Of a DNA stretch of 64,000 nucleotides, positions 9,411 to 17,837 are shown piece by piece. The stretch is from Actinomadura xylanilytica. Its GTDB lineage: Bacteria > Actinomycetota > Actinomycetes > Streptosporangiales > Streptosporangiaceae. The stretch is taken from contig NZ_JASNWE010000002.1 of NCBI RefSeq assembly GCF_030283145.1, forward strand, positions 372,001 through 436,000, given 5' to 3'. The notes below the pieces were generated by a model. It was not told the origin of the DNA, did no database searches, and was given only the letters and a program-made list of their open reading frames with translations. The translations under genes and the position numbers were made by a program. Every line of letters begins with the position of its first letter. The first letter of the stretch is position 1.

Positions 9411-10481
9411 TCACCCGGTCCTGCGCACCACGATGTCGGCCATGGCGCGCAGGGCGTCGGCCGCGGCCGGGCGGAAGGGGGCGGCGGCCAGGACGTCGAG
9501 CGCCTGGGCGTGGCGCTCGGCGATCATCTGCTCCACCAGGCCGGGCGCTCCGGTCGCGCTGAGGACGCGGCGCACCTCGGCGGCGCCCGCCTCGTCCAGC
9601 CGCGGATTCCCGAGCCGGGCGTGCAGGGTGGCGCTCTGCGCCGATCCGGCGCGCCTCAGGGCCAGGGCGATGAGCGGCGTGTGCTTGCCCTCCCGCAGAT
9701 CGCTCACGACCGGCTTGCCGGTGCGCGACGGATCCCCGAAGACGCCGAGGAGGTCGTCGCGGAGCTGGAACGCCTCGCCCAGCGGGATCCCGAAGGCCGA
9801 GCACGCGGCCAGGACGTCCGGGGACGCGCCGGCGAGGGCGGCGCCCGCCTGGAGCGGGCGCTGCACCGTGTAGTGGGCGGTCTTGTAGCGGGCGATGGTC
9901 AGCGCCGCCTCAAGGTCGGCGGTGGGCCGCCCGGTCGCGACCAGGTCGAGGAACTGGCCGAGGTTGACCTCCGTGCGCATGGCCTCCAGCACCGGCAGCA
10001 CGTCCTGGAGCCGGTCCGCCGGCATGCCCGCGGACCGGACGAGCTGGTCGGACCAGGCCAGGGTGAGGTCGCCGAGGATGATGGCCGCGCTCGTCCCGAA
10101 CCGCAGGTCCGGACCGGCCCGCCGGTGCTCCGCCAGCACGTGGTGGACGGTGGGACGGCCGCGGCGCGTCGGCGACTCGTCGATGACATCGTCGTGCATG
10201 AGGACGGCGGCGTGGAACAGCTCCAGCGCGGCGGCCAGGCGCAGCGCCGCGGCGGGCTCGCCCGCGCCGCCGCCGGCGTGCCAGCCGATCATGCACAGCA
10301 GCGGGCGGATCCGCTTGCCGCCGGCGCCCAGGAAGGTGCGCACGGTACCGGCCAGCACCGGCAGCGGCCCGTCGTCCCCGGCGGGGCACAGGTCGTCGAG
10401 GAAGCCGTACAGGACCGCGTCCACCCCGTCCCGGATCTCGGTGAGATCCAGGGCGGCGGGCCGCAGGGGCGTGGTCGCCAC
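9411..10481 (-). CDS. Polyprenyl diphosphate synthase (GGPP/FPP synthase family)
   Basis: Trans-isoprenyl diphosphate synthase of 356 residues. It has GGKRIRPLL, the first Asp-rich motif in HDDVIDESPTRRGRPT, and the second in FQLRDDLLGVFGD; GTSAAIILGD and KTAHYTVQRPL are typical of short-chain C15-C20 enzymes. The first Asp motif is DDxxD without extra residues, and bulky residues upstream suggest a short chain, but product length cannot be fixed by eye. GTG 10481 follows AAAGGAA. No terpene cyclase is nearby. It converges on the monooxygenase and may not belong to that locus. Confidence 0.92.
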   Translation of the reverse strand: MATTPLRPAALDLTEIRDGVDAVLYGFLDDLCPAGDDGPLPVLAGTVRTFLGAGGKRIRPLLCMIGWHAGGGAGEPAAALRLAAALELFHAAVLMHDDVIDESPTRRGRPTVHHVLAEHRRAGPDLRFGTSAAIILGDLTLAWSDQLVRSAGMPADRLQDVLPVLEAMRTEVNLGQFLDLVATGRPTADLEAALTIARYKTAHYTVQRPLQAGAALAGASPDVLAACSAFGIPLGEAFQLRDDLLGVFGDPSRTGKPVVSDLREGKHTPLIALALRRAGSAQSATLHARLGNPRLDEAGAAEVRRVLSATGAPGLVEQMIAERHAQALDVLAAAPFRPAAADALRAMADIVVRRTG

Positions 10482-10800
10482 CTCGGTTCCTTTCTGGCCG
10501 CCGGACGGGCCCGGCGGCGGTGCTCGCGAGGTCGGCTCGCACCCGGGCCTCGGAATGGTTCCGAGACGAGCCATCCCCACAGATCACGCCCCCTAAAGGC
10601 CGGGGGCGACGGCCGTGTGCCCAGCCGTCCGAGGTTCCTCAAAACAATCCCCGCATATCGCCACAAGGGTGTCGGAGCACAAGGTGCGGGAAAGTCCCTG
10701 GACATATGCGCCGTGCATCCGGTCCTGGTTGCAGGTCCCCGATCGGGGCCTTCCCGTCGTCGGCGGCGGAGTCCGGCCTGCGCGCCGACTGGAGGCGATG
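10482..10800. promoter_or_regulatory. Divergent intergenic region
   Basis: About 320 bp between divergent genes (the prenyl synthase on the minus strand and the hypothetical gene at 10801). It is AT-richer around 10630-10720 (for example CAAAACAATCCCCGCATATCG and GGACATATG) and must hold promoters in both directions. No repeat or well-spaced promoter pair stands out. Confidence 0.35.
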
Positions 10801-11310
10801 ATGGGGACGAAGACGATCGTCAGCCGGACCGGACTCAGGTCGGGCCCGCTGGGCATCTATCTCAACGATCACCTGGCCGGCGCCACCGGCGGGGTCTGGT
10901 TGGCGCGCAGGACCGCCGCCTCCCACCGGCGCGGGCCGATGGGGGACGAGCTGAGGCGGCTCGCCGACGAGATCGGCAGTGACCGGGACGCGCTGCTGGA
11001 GATCATGGCGCACCTCGATGTCCCGGTCCGCCGCTACAAGATCTACATGGGACGGCTGGCGGAGCTGGCCGGACGGCTGAAGCTGAACGGGCGGATCGCC
11101 CGCTCCTCGCCCCTCAGCGGGTTCACCGAGCTGGAGATGCTGCGGCTGGGCGTGGAGGGCAAGGGCGCCGCCTGGGCCGTGCTGCGGAGGCTGGCCGACC
11201 GGGACGACCGGCTCGACCGGGCCCGGCTCGACCGGCTGATCTCGCGGGCCCGCCGCCAGTCCGAGGTCCTGGAGGACTTTCGCGTGCGCGTGGCCATGAG
11301 GGTGTTCTAG
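10801..11310 (+). CDS. Conserved actinobacterial hypothetical protein
   Basis: Soluble helical protein of 169 residues. It contains LGIYLNDHLAGATGGVWLARR near the N-terminus and LAGRLKLNGRIARSSPLSG then ELEMLRLGVEGKGAAW in the middle. This pattern recurs in uncharacterised actinobacterial proteins of similar length; no catalytic residues or membrane segments are evident. Of two adjacent ATGs (10798, 10801) the second is better spaced from GGAGG at 10791. Function unknown. Confidence 0.75.
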   Translation: MGTKTIVSRTGLRSGPLGIYLNDHLAGATGGVWLARRTAASHRRGPMGDELRRLADEIGSDRDALLEIMAHLDVPVRRYKIYMGRLAELAGRLKLNGRIARSSPLSGFTELEMLRLGVEGKGAAWAVLRRLADRDDRLDRARLDRLISRARRQSEVLEDFRVRVAMRVF

Positions 11311-11433
11311 AAGCCGCGGGGTACGGAGAGCGGTCGGTGGTCCAGCCGGCCGCGGTGCTCGGCGATGCCGCCCGCGGCCGATCCGGACTGCACATCGTTG
11401 TGAAAAAATGGCGGCCGAAGCGAAGGGACCCCT

Positions 11434-12078
11434 ATGCAGGACGCAGAGCCGGCCACCGGAGCGGGACGGCGCGCCCAGGCCAACCGGCAGCGGATCCTCG
11501 CCACCGCGACCGAGGAGCTGATCCGCGAGCCGGACGCGAGCATGGACGACATCGCCCGCGCCGCCGGGGTGGTCCGCCGCACGCTGTACGGCCACTTCCC
11601 CAGCCGGGACGCGCTGATCGCGGGCATCGCCGGGCAGGCGCTGGCGGAGATGACCGAGACGTTCGAGCGCGAGGCCGGCAGGCCCGGGTCGCCGGCCGAG
11701 ACGCTCGCCCGCTTCTTCCTGGCCCTGTGGCAGGTCGGGGACCGGTACCGGCTACTGATCAGCCTCGGCGAGCGCAGCCTGCCCGGTTCGGGGATCAGCG
11801 GCCTGCTGGCGCCGGTGCGCGACCGGGTCGCGGTTCTGCTGGCGGAGGGCCAGCGGGACGGCGACTTCGCCCGGCACCTGCCCGCCCCCGTCCTGGCCCA
11901 GGCACTGGAAGGGCTGACGCTCGCCCTCCTGCGCGCGGTGAACGAGGAGGTCTGGCGGGAGGAGTCCCCCGCCGCGGGCGCCGCCCGCGCCTGCCTGATC
12001 GCCGCCGGGGTCGAGTCCGGGCCCGCCGCCGCGATCGTGGCGGGCCTCACCGGCGCCCTCGCACCGTCCGACCCTTAG
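11434..12078 (+). CDS. TetR-family transcriptional regulator
   Basis: A 214-residue repressor-type protein. The N-terminal HTH is readable as MDDIARAAGVVRRTLYGHFPSRDALI, and the rest is a helical ligand-binding domain. The gene lies 69 bp upstream of the patatin-acyltransferase pair on the same strand and may control it; no ligand can be inferred. The start ATG has only a weak AAGGG-type ribosome binding site about 10 nt upstream. Confidence 0.9.
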   Translation: MQDAEPATGAGRRAQANRQRILATATEELIREPDASMDDIARAAGVVRRTLYGHFPSRDALIAGIAGQALAEMTETFEREAGRPGSPAETLARFFLALWQVGDRYRLLISLGERSLPGSGISGLLAPVRDRVAVLLAEGQRDGDFARHLPAPVLAQALEGLTLALLRAVNEEVWREESPAAGAARACLIAAGVESGPAAAIVAGLTGALAPSDP

Positions 12079-12147
12079 GTCGGGAAGCGCCACTGGTTTG
12101 CCCTGCTTCCTGGCGGAGAGGCTGGGTTCAGGACCGAGGGGGGGCGC

Positions 12148-12984
12148 GTGGAGCGGACATCGCGGGTGGCGTTCGTGCTGGGCGGCGGCGGCATGCTCGG
12201 CGCGCACGAGGTCGGCATGCTGCGCGCGCTCGACGAGACCGGAGTGCGGCCCGGCCTGGTCGTCGGGACGTCCATCGGGGCGCTGAACGGCGCGCTGGTC
12301 GCCGTCGACCCGGGCGCGGCGGTCGAGCGGCTGACCGGCATGTGGTCCGACGCGCGCGCGGGCGAGGCGCTCGGCACGCCGGTCTGGGAACGGCTGTGGA
12401 CGCTGGCCCGCTCCGGCACCCATCTGCACTCGGCCGAGCCGCTGCGCCGGATGCTGACCGAGCTGCTGCCGGTCGAGACGTTCGACGAGTTGGCCGTCCC
12501 GTTCCAGTGCGTCGCCGCGGGCATCGAGACGGCGATGGCGCACTGGTTCTGCACCGGCCCGATCATCCCGGCGGTGCTGGCGTCGTCGGCCGCGCCGGGG
12601 CTGCTGCCGCCGGTCCGGATCGGCGACCGGCACTACTTCGACGGCGGGCTGGTGCACAGCATCCCGGTCGGCCGCGCCGTCGAGCTGGGCGCCACCACGA
12701 TCTACGTGCTGCACGTCGGCCGGATCGAGCGCGACCTGGCGCCGCCCCGGCGCCCCTGGGAGGTCGGCATGGTCGCGTTCGAGATCGCGCGCAGGCACCG
12801 CTTCTTCGAGGAGATGTCGGCCCTGCCCGACGGGATCACCGTGCACGTCCTGCCGGCCGGGGGCGAGCCGGGGAGGTCCGGGGTCGATCTGTCCCAGATG
12901 CGGTACCGGAACGCCTCGAGTATCGCGACGCACATCGATCGCGCCTACGAGGCATCCTTGGAGTACCTGAGAGAACAGGCATGA
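12148..12984 (+). CDS. Patatin-like phospholipase
   Basis: Serine acyl hydrolase of 278 residues with a Ser-Asp dyad. The oxyanion motif is LGGGGMLGAHEVGML, the nucleophile Ser (about residue 42) is in GTSIGALNG, and the catalytic Asp (about 165) is in YFDGGLV. It has no signal peptide and is probably cytoplasmic or membrane-associated. The start is GTG 12148. Its stop is followed after a single base by the acyltransferase start, so the two form an operon that could deacylate and reacylate phospholipids. Confidence 0.92.
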   Translation: MERTSRVAFVLGGGGMLGAHEVGMLRALDETGVRPGLVVGTSIGALNGALVAVDPGAAVERLTGMWSDARAGEALGTPVWERLWTLARSGTHLHSAEPLRRMLTELLPVETFDELAVPFQCVAAGIETAMAHWFCTGPIIPAVLASSAAPGLLPPVRIGDRHYFDGGLVHSIPVGRAVELGATTIYVLHVGRIERDLAPPRRPWEVGMVAFEIARRHRFFEEMSALPDGITVHVLPAGGEPGRSGVDLSQMRYRNASSIATHIDRAYEASLEYLREQA

Positions 12985-12985
12985 G

Positions 12986-14014
12986 ATGCTGCCGCCCCCC
13001 TTGGTGCGCCGCGTGCTGTGCACCCCGCTGCTGTTCGCGCTGACCGCCCTGGTCGTGCTGCTGTTCCCGTTCGTGTACACGCCGGCCGCGCTGAAGCGGG
13101 CGCTCGTCCGCGGCGGGCGCGACCGGGTGACCCGGCTGCTGTGGTTCGCCCTGGCCTGGGGACTGCTGGAGTCGCGGGCGGTGCTGGCCTGCGGCCTCCT
13201 CTGGTGCCGCGCCCCGTCCCGCCGGAGCCGCGGCGCGCGGTACCAGGACCGGCACTACGAGATCATCCGCCGGTACGTCGCCGGGCTGCACCGCGTCGCC
13301 CGGCGGCGGTTCGGCCTGCGCATCGAGATCGACGGCGACCGGGGCCCGGGCGCCGCGGCGGGCGACCGGCCGCTGATCGTGCTCAGCCGGCACGCCGGGC
13401 CCGGGGACGCGCTGCTGCTCGTCCACCACCTGCTCACCGACTACGGGCGGCGGCCCCGAGTGGTGATGAAGGAGGCGCTCCGGCTCGACCCGTGCATCGA
13501 CATCGCCGCGAACCGGCTGCCGAACGCGTTCGTCGGCGGCGGGGGCGCGGTCGAGCGGATCGAGGCGCTCGCCACCGGGCTCGGCCCCCGCGACGCGCTG
13601 CTCATCTTCCCCGAGGGCGGCAACTTCACCCCCGACCGCCGGCTCCGCGCGATCCGCCGCCTGATGCGGCTGCGGCGGGAGCGCGACGCGGTCCGCGCCG
13701 CCCGCATGCGCCACGTCATGCCGCCGCGCGCGGGCGGCAGCCTCGCCGCGATCGCCGCCGCGCCGGACGCCGACGTGGTGTTCGTCGCGCACAGCGGCCT
13801 GGAGGACATGGACTCGGCCGGCGACGTCTGGCGCAGCCTCCCGCTCACCGCCCCCGTCCACGCCCACTGGTGGCGGATCGCGGCCGAGAACGTCCCGCGC
13901 GATCCCGAGGCCCGCTCCGAGTGGTTCCACGAGCAGTGGGAACGGGTGGACACCTGGATCGACGCCCGGCACACCGCGGCGGACGGCGAGCGCCCGGGTT
14001 CACCCGAGGCGTGA
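12986..14014 (+). CDS. PlsC-type (lyso)phospholipid acyltransferase
   Basis: Membrane acyltransferase of 342 residues. One or two hydrophobic N-terminal segments (TPLLFALTALVVLLFPFVY; LLWFALAWGLL) precede the catalytic block SRHAGPGD (HxxxxD) and a substrate-binding FPEGGNFTP. The family transfers fatty acyl groups to lysophospholipid or glycerol-3-phosphate. It sits one base after the patatin gene, consistent with phospholipid remodelling. The C-terminal part, rich in WHE and charged residues, is longer than in minimal PlsC proteins. Confidence 0.88.
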   Translation: MLPPPLVRRVLCTPLLFALTALVVLLFPFVYTPAALKRALVRGGRDRVTRLLWFALAWGLLESRAVLACGLLWCRAPSRRSRGARYQDRHYEIIRRYVAGLHRVARRRFGLRIEIDGDRGPGAAAGDRPLIVLSRHAGPGDALLLVHHLLTDYGRRPRVVMKEALRLDPCIDIAANRLPNAFVGGGGAVERIEALATGLGPRDALLIFPEGGNFTPDRRLRAIRRLMRLRRERDAVRAARMRHVMPPRAGGSLAAIAAAPDADVVFVAHSGLEDMDSAGDVWRSLPLTAPVHAHWWRIAAENVPRDPEARSEWFHEQWERVDTWIDARHTAADGERPGSPEA

Positions 14015-14095
14015 CTTCCTTGAACCAACGAGTCGGGCCCGGCCGCCGGACTACGCTGGCGCCGCCCACTTGACGATCTTGACTGGAGGCCGCGC

Positions 14096-14908
14096 GTGCA
14101 GGACCTGAGGAGCACCCCCTCACCCGGCATCGATCCCACGACGGCGAGCGTCGCCCGGATGTACGACTACTACCTGCACGGGAAGGACAACTTCCAGATC
14201 GACCGGGACGCCGCCGACCGCGTCGCGCAGGCCATGCCCGAGATCGGCCTGCTGGCCCTGGAGAACCGCGCGTTCCTCCGCCGCTCGGTGCGGTACATGG
14301 CGCGCCAGGGGATCCGGCAGTTCCTCGACATCGGCTCCGGGCTCCCCACCGCGGGCAACACCCATGAGATCGCCCGGGAGATCACCCCCGACGCCCGCGT
14401 CGTCTACGTCGACAGCGACCCGGTGGTGCGCGCGCACGGCAGCGCCCTGCTGGCGGCCGACGACCGCACAACGGTGGCCCTCGCCGACATGCACCGTCCC
14501 CGCGAGGTGCTCGACCACCCGGAGACGACCAGGCTGATCGACTTCGACGAGCCCGTCGGGGTACTGATGATCGCCATGATCCACTTCCTCACCCTGGAGG
14601 AGCGCGGCTCGGTCCTCGGCACCCTGCGGGACGCGCTGGCGCCGGGCAGCTACCTGTCCTCGACCCACGTCACCACGGAGGGCCACGCGCCGGAGGCCGT
14701 CGACCAGATCGAGGGCGTCTACGCGACCACGCCGACGCCGATCTACTTCCGCAGCAAGGCCGAGATCGCGCCCTTCTTCGAGGGCTTCACCCCGGTCGAC
14801 CCCGGCCTGGTCACCATCGACCAGTGGAACCCCGAGTCGGACGAGGGCGACGCACCCGCCGAGAAAATCGGCACATGGCTCTACGGAGCCGTCGGCCACA
14901 AGGCCTGA
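14096..14908 (+). CDS. SAM-dependent methyltransferase, DUF574 (Methyltransf_19) family
   Basis: A 270-residue protein of a family greatly expanded in actinomycetes. Diagnostic stretches are ARMYDYYLHGKDNFQIDR near the N-terminus, FLDIGSGLPTAGNTHEIA (SAM site), VVYVDSDPVVRAHG, and LMIAMIHFLTLEE. Substrates of the family are generally unknown. GTG 14096 follows GGAGG at good spacing. It is monocistronic, ending in a hairpin shared with the convergent TetR gene. Confidence 0.92.
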   Translation: MQDLRSTPSPGIDPTTASVARMYDYYLHGKDNFQIDRDAADRVAQAMPEIGLLALENRAFLRRSVRYMARQGIRQFLDIGSGLPTAGNTHEIAREITPDARVVYVDSDPVVRAHGSALLAADDRTTVALADMHRPREVLDHPETTRLIDFDEPVGVLMIAMIHFLTLEERGSVLGTLRDALAPGSYLSSTHVTTEGHAPEAVDQIEGVYATTPTPIYFRSKAEIAPFFEGFTPVDPGLVTIDQWNPESDEGDAPAEKIGTWLYGAVGHKA

Positions 14909-14934
14909 ACGCCCGGCATGTGCCCGCCGCCCGT

Positions 14935-14956
14935 GGGCGCGCCCGTCGGCGCGCCC
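14935..14956. terminator. Hairpin between convergent genes
   Basis: GGGCGCGCC (14935-14943) pairs with GGCGCGCCC (14948-14956) across a 4-nt loop, 27 bp after the DUF574 methyltransferase stop. Probable terminator; the rest of the 190-bp gap before the convergent TetR gene holds no gene. Confidence 0.6.
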
Positions 14957-15097
14957 TCGAGCTTGGGCCGATCCGACCTCAGGTCAGAGGCGGTACGCGT
15001 ACGTCGGCGGGGTCAGCGCGGCCGTCACCGACTTGACCCGCTGTAGAAGCGGTGGGCGCGGGCGCCGTCGCGGGTCCAGACGCCGGCGCGCGCCGTT

Positions 15098-15754
15098 CTA
15101 GCGACGGCCGGACGCCGCAAGCGCGGCGAACTGGAGCTCGAGGCCGTCGAGAAGCGCCTTGAGCCCGGCCTCGAAGGCGCCCTCGTCGACCCGCCTGCCG
15201 CGTCCGGCGAGCAGGTGCGCCTCGCCCAGGTGCGGGTAGTCGCCCTTATAGAGGTCGGGGTCTGCGGGGAAGCCCCCGGCGAACGATCCCAGGGCCGAGC
15301 CGATGATGAAGAAGCGCATCAGCGCGCCGACCCAGGTCGCCTCGCGGCGCGGCCAACCGGCCTCGACCAGCCCGCCGAACACGGCGTCGGCCAGGCGCAG
15401 CGCGTTGGGACGGTACCCCGGGCTCTGCGCGAGCGCGGGCACGATCTTGGGGTGGGCCGCGAGCGCCGCGCGGTAGGACCGGGCCCACGCCTCCAGCGCG
15501 GGGCGCCAGCCGGCGCCGGAGGGTCCGGCGCCGGGGAACATCGACAGGTCCACCTCGCCGAGGACCGCGTCCACCACCGCGTCGAGCAGCTCGGTTTTGG
15601 TGGCGACGTGGTTGTACAGGGACGGCCCGCTCACCCCGAGCTCGGCCGCCAGCCGCCGGGTCGACACCGCGTCCAGGCCCTCGGCGTCGACCAGCGCCAG
15701 CGCGGTCGCCACGATGCTTTCCTGACTGAGCAGCGGTCGGCTCGGCCTGGCCAC
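15098..15754 (-). CDS. TetR-family regulator of the adjacent acyl-CoA dehydrogenase operon
   Basis: A 218-residue regulator with the HTH STRRLAAELGVSGPSLYNHVATKTELLD and a C-terminal domain of the tetracycline-repressor class (the RSYRAALAAHPKIVPALA region). GTG 15754 has GGAGG five bases upstream. It is transcribed away from the acyl-CoA dehydrogenase, and two near-identical 24-25 bp elements lie between them, so it probably represses both itself and the fatty-acid genes, perhaps sensing an acyl-CoA (inference). Confidence 0.92.
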   Translation of the reverse strand: MARPSRPLLSQESIVATALALVDAEGLDAVSTRRLAAELGVSGPSLYNHVATKTELLDAVVDAVLGEVDLSMFPGAGPSGAGWRPALEAWARSYRAALAAHPKIVPALAQSPGYRPNALRLADAVFGGLVEAGWPRREATWVGALMRFFIIGSALGSFAGGFPADPDLYKGDYPHLGEAHLLAGRGRRVDEGAFEAGLKALLDGLELQFAALAASGRR

Positions 15755-15821
15755 GGTCACCTCCGGGATTCGGGCCGGCCGGCCCGGACGGACGGCCATC
15801 GTCCCATCCGCCGGTCCGTCC

Positions 15822-15884
15822 GCCGAAAAACTTGCATCGCTAGTTTAACCATGGTTACCTGCCGAAAACTTGCACCGCTAGTTT
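15822..15884. promoter_or_regulatory. Paired TetR-type operators
   Basis: Two near-identical copies of GCCGAAAACTTGCAYCGCTAGTTT lie at 15822-15846 (one extra A) and 15861-15884, 38-39 bp apart, roughly four helical turns. Each core is the inverted repeat AAACT-N9-AGTTT. The palindrome AACCATGGTT lies between them (15846-15855). The second copy abuts the ribosome binding site of the acyl-CoA dehydrogenase. The likely ligand is the divergent TetR protein. Confidence 0.75.
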
Positions 15885-15895
15885 GGAGTGGCCGG

Positions 15896-17044
15896 ATGAA
15901 CCTGGAGCTGTCCGACGAGCAGGACGCGCTGCGGCGGCTGGCCGCCGAGTTCGCCGACCGGGAGATCGCGCCGCATGCCGGCGACTGGGACCGCGCCGAG
16001 TCGGTGGACCGCGCGATCGTCGGCCGCCTCGGCGAGATCGGCTTCCTCGGCATGACGCTGCCCGAGGAGCACGGCGGCTCCGGCGGCGACCACCTGTCGT
16101 ACTGCCTGGTCCTGGAGGAGCTCGGCCGCGGCGATTCGGCGGTGCGCGGCATCGTGTCGGTGTCGCTCGGCCTGGTCGCCAAGTCGATCAGCGGGTACGG
16201 CGACGACGCGCAGAAGCGGGAATGGCTGCCGCGGCTGACCGCCGGCGAGGCGCTCGGCTGCTTCGCGCTCACCGAGCCCGGCACCGGCTCCGACGCCGCC
16301 TCGCTCACCACCCGCGCCGTCCGCGACGGCGACGACTGGGTGCTCACCGGCACCAAGACGTTCATCACCAACGGGACCTGGGCCGACGTCGCGCTGGTGT
16401 TCGCCCGCACCGGCGAGCCCGGCCACCGCGGGATCACCGCCTTCCTCGTCCCGACCACCGCCGCCGGGTTCACCGCCCGGGAGATCCACGGCAAGCTCGG
16501 CCTGCGCGGCCAGGCGACCGCCGAACTCGTCCTGGACGGCGTCCGGGTGCCCGGCACCGCGCGACTCGGCCCCGAGGGCAAGGGCTTCTCCGTCGCGATG
16601 GCGGCGCTCGCCAAGGGCCGGATGTCGGTCGCGGCCGGCTGCGTCGGCATCGCGCAGGCGTGCCTGGACGAGGCCGTCCGGTACGCGGGGCAGCGGGAGC
16701 AGTTCGGCCGGCCGATCGCGTCCCGGCAGCTCGTCCAGGAGCTGCTGGCCGACATCGCGCTCGACGTCGACGCCGCCCGGCTGCTGGTGTGGCGGGTCGC
16801 CGACCTGATCGACCGCGGCCTGCCGTTCGCCACCGAGTCGTCCAAGGCCAAGCTGTTCGCGAGCGAGGCCGCGGTGCGCGCGGCCAACAACGCGCTCCAG
16901 GTGTTCGGCGGCTACGGCTACATCGACGAGTACCCGGTCGGCAAGTACCTGCGGGACGCCCGCGTGATGACCCTCTACGAGGGCACCAGCCAGATCCACA
17001 AGCTGCTGATCGGCCGCGACCTCACCGGCGTGAACGCGTTCTGA
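15896..17044 (+). CDS. Acyl-CoA dehydrogenase
   Basis: FAD enzyme of 382 residues that introduces an alpha-beta double bond into acyl-CoA. Family signatures are GCFALTEPGTGSDAASL (FAD/substrate loop), QREQFGRPIASRQLVQ, QVFGGYGYIDEYPVGKYLRD, and the catalytic Glu in TLYEGTSQIHK near the C-terminus. Chain-length preference cannot be read from the sequence. The ATG follows GGAG next to the second operator copy. A FabG-like gene follows after 26 bp, so the pair could catalyse successive beta-oxidation-type steps. Confidence 0.94.
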   Translation: MNLELSDEQDALRRLAAEFADREIAPHAGDWDRAESVDRAIVGRLGEIGFLGMTLPEEHGGSGGDHLSYCLVLEELGRGDSAVRGIVSVSLGLVAKSISGYGDDAQKREWLPRLTAGEALGCFALTEPGTGSDAASLTTRAVRDGDDWVLTGTKTFITNGTWADVALVFARTGEPGHRGITAFLVPTTAAGFTAREIHGKLGLRGQATAELVLDGVRVPGTARLGPEGKGFSVAMAALAKGRMSVAAGCVGIAQACLDEAVRYAGQREQFGRPIASRQLVQELLADIALDVDAARLLVWRVADLIDRGLPFATESSKAKLFASEAAVRAANNALQVFGGYGYIDEYPVGKYLRDARVMTLYEGTSQIHKLLIGRDLTGVNAF

Positions 17045-17070
17045 CCCCACCGCACACCGAAGGAGCCCCC

Positions 17071-17802
17071 ATGGACAGGTTCACTGGAAAGATCGCCGTC
17101 ATCACCGGCGCCGCCCGCGGCATCGGCGCGGCGACCGCCGAGCGGCTCGCGGGCGAGGGCGCGCGGGTCGTGCTGCTCGACCTGCACGGCGCGGCGGACA
17201 CCGCCGCCCGGATCGGCCCCGCCGCGACCTCGATCGCGTGCGACGTCACCGACCAGGCCGCGGTCGAGGCGGCCTTCGCCGGGCTGGACGCGATCGACGT
17301 CCTGGTCAACAACGCCGGGATCACCCGCGACAACCTGCTGTTCAAGCTGCCCAAGGCCGACTGGGACGCGGTCCTGGCCGTCAACCTGACCGGCGCCTTC
17401 CACTGCTGCCAGGCCGCGCAGCGGCAGATGGTCCGGCAGCGCTCCGGCAAGATCGTCTCGCTGAGCAGCCGGTCCGCCCTCGGCAACCGCGGCCAGGCCA
17501 ACTACGCCGCCGCCAAGGCCGGGATCCAGGCGCTGACCGCCACCCTCGCGATCGAGCTCGGCCCGTACGGGATCAACGTCAACGCCGTCGCGCCCGGCTA
17601 CATCGCCACCGAGATGACCGCCGCCACCGCCACCCGCGTCGGCGCGACCCCCGAGGAGCACCAGCGGTCGGCCGCCGGCCGCACCCCCCTCGGCCGGGTC
17701 GGACGGCCGGAGGAGGTCGCCGCCGCCATCGCGTTCCTGGCCAGCGACGACGCGTCCTACGTCAGCGGCCAGACCCTCTACATCAACGGAGGCGCCCGCT
17801 AG
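17071..17802 (+). CDS. SDR-family 3-oxoacyl reductase / 3-hydroxyacyl-CoA dehydrogenase (FabG-like)
   Basis: Short-chain dehydrogenase of 243 residues. It has the cofactor site ITGAARGIGAATAERL, the NNAG motif (VLVNNAGITRDN), and the catalytic Ser-Tyr-Lys in SLSSRSALGN and NYAAAKAG. The Asp after the second strand (VVLLDLHG) favours NAD(H) over NADP(H), which suits an oxidative role with the preceding acyl-CoA dehydrogenase. AGGAG lies 7 nt before the ATG. It converges on the gene at 17838 with a 35-bp gap. Confidence 0.92.
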   Translation: MDRFTGKIAVITGAARGIGAATAERLAGEGARVVLLDLHGAADTAARIGPAATSIACDVTDQAAVEAAFAGLDAIDVLVNNAGITRDNLLFKLPKADWDAVLAVNLTGAFHCCQAAQRQMVRQRSGKIVSLSSRSALGNRGQANYAAAKAGIQALTATLAIELGPYGINVNAVAPGYIATEMTAATATRVGATPEEHQRSAAGRTPLGRVGRPEEVAAAIAFLASDDASYVSGQTLYINGGAR

Positions 17803-17837
17803 AGGCACGCTCGGCCGCCGTCACCCTGACGCCGGTG

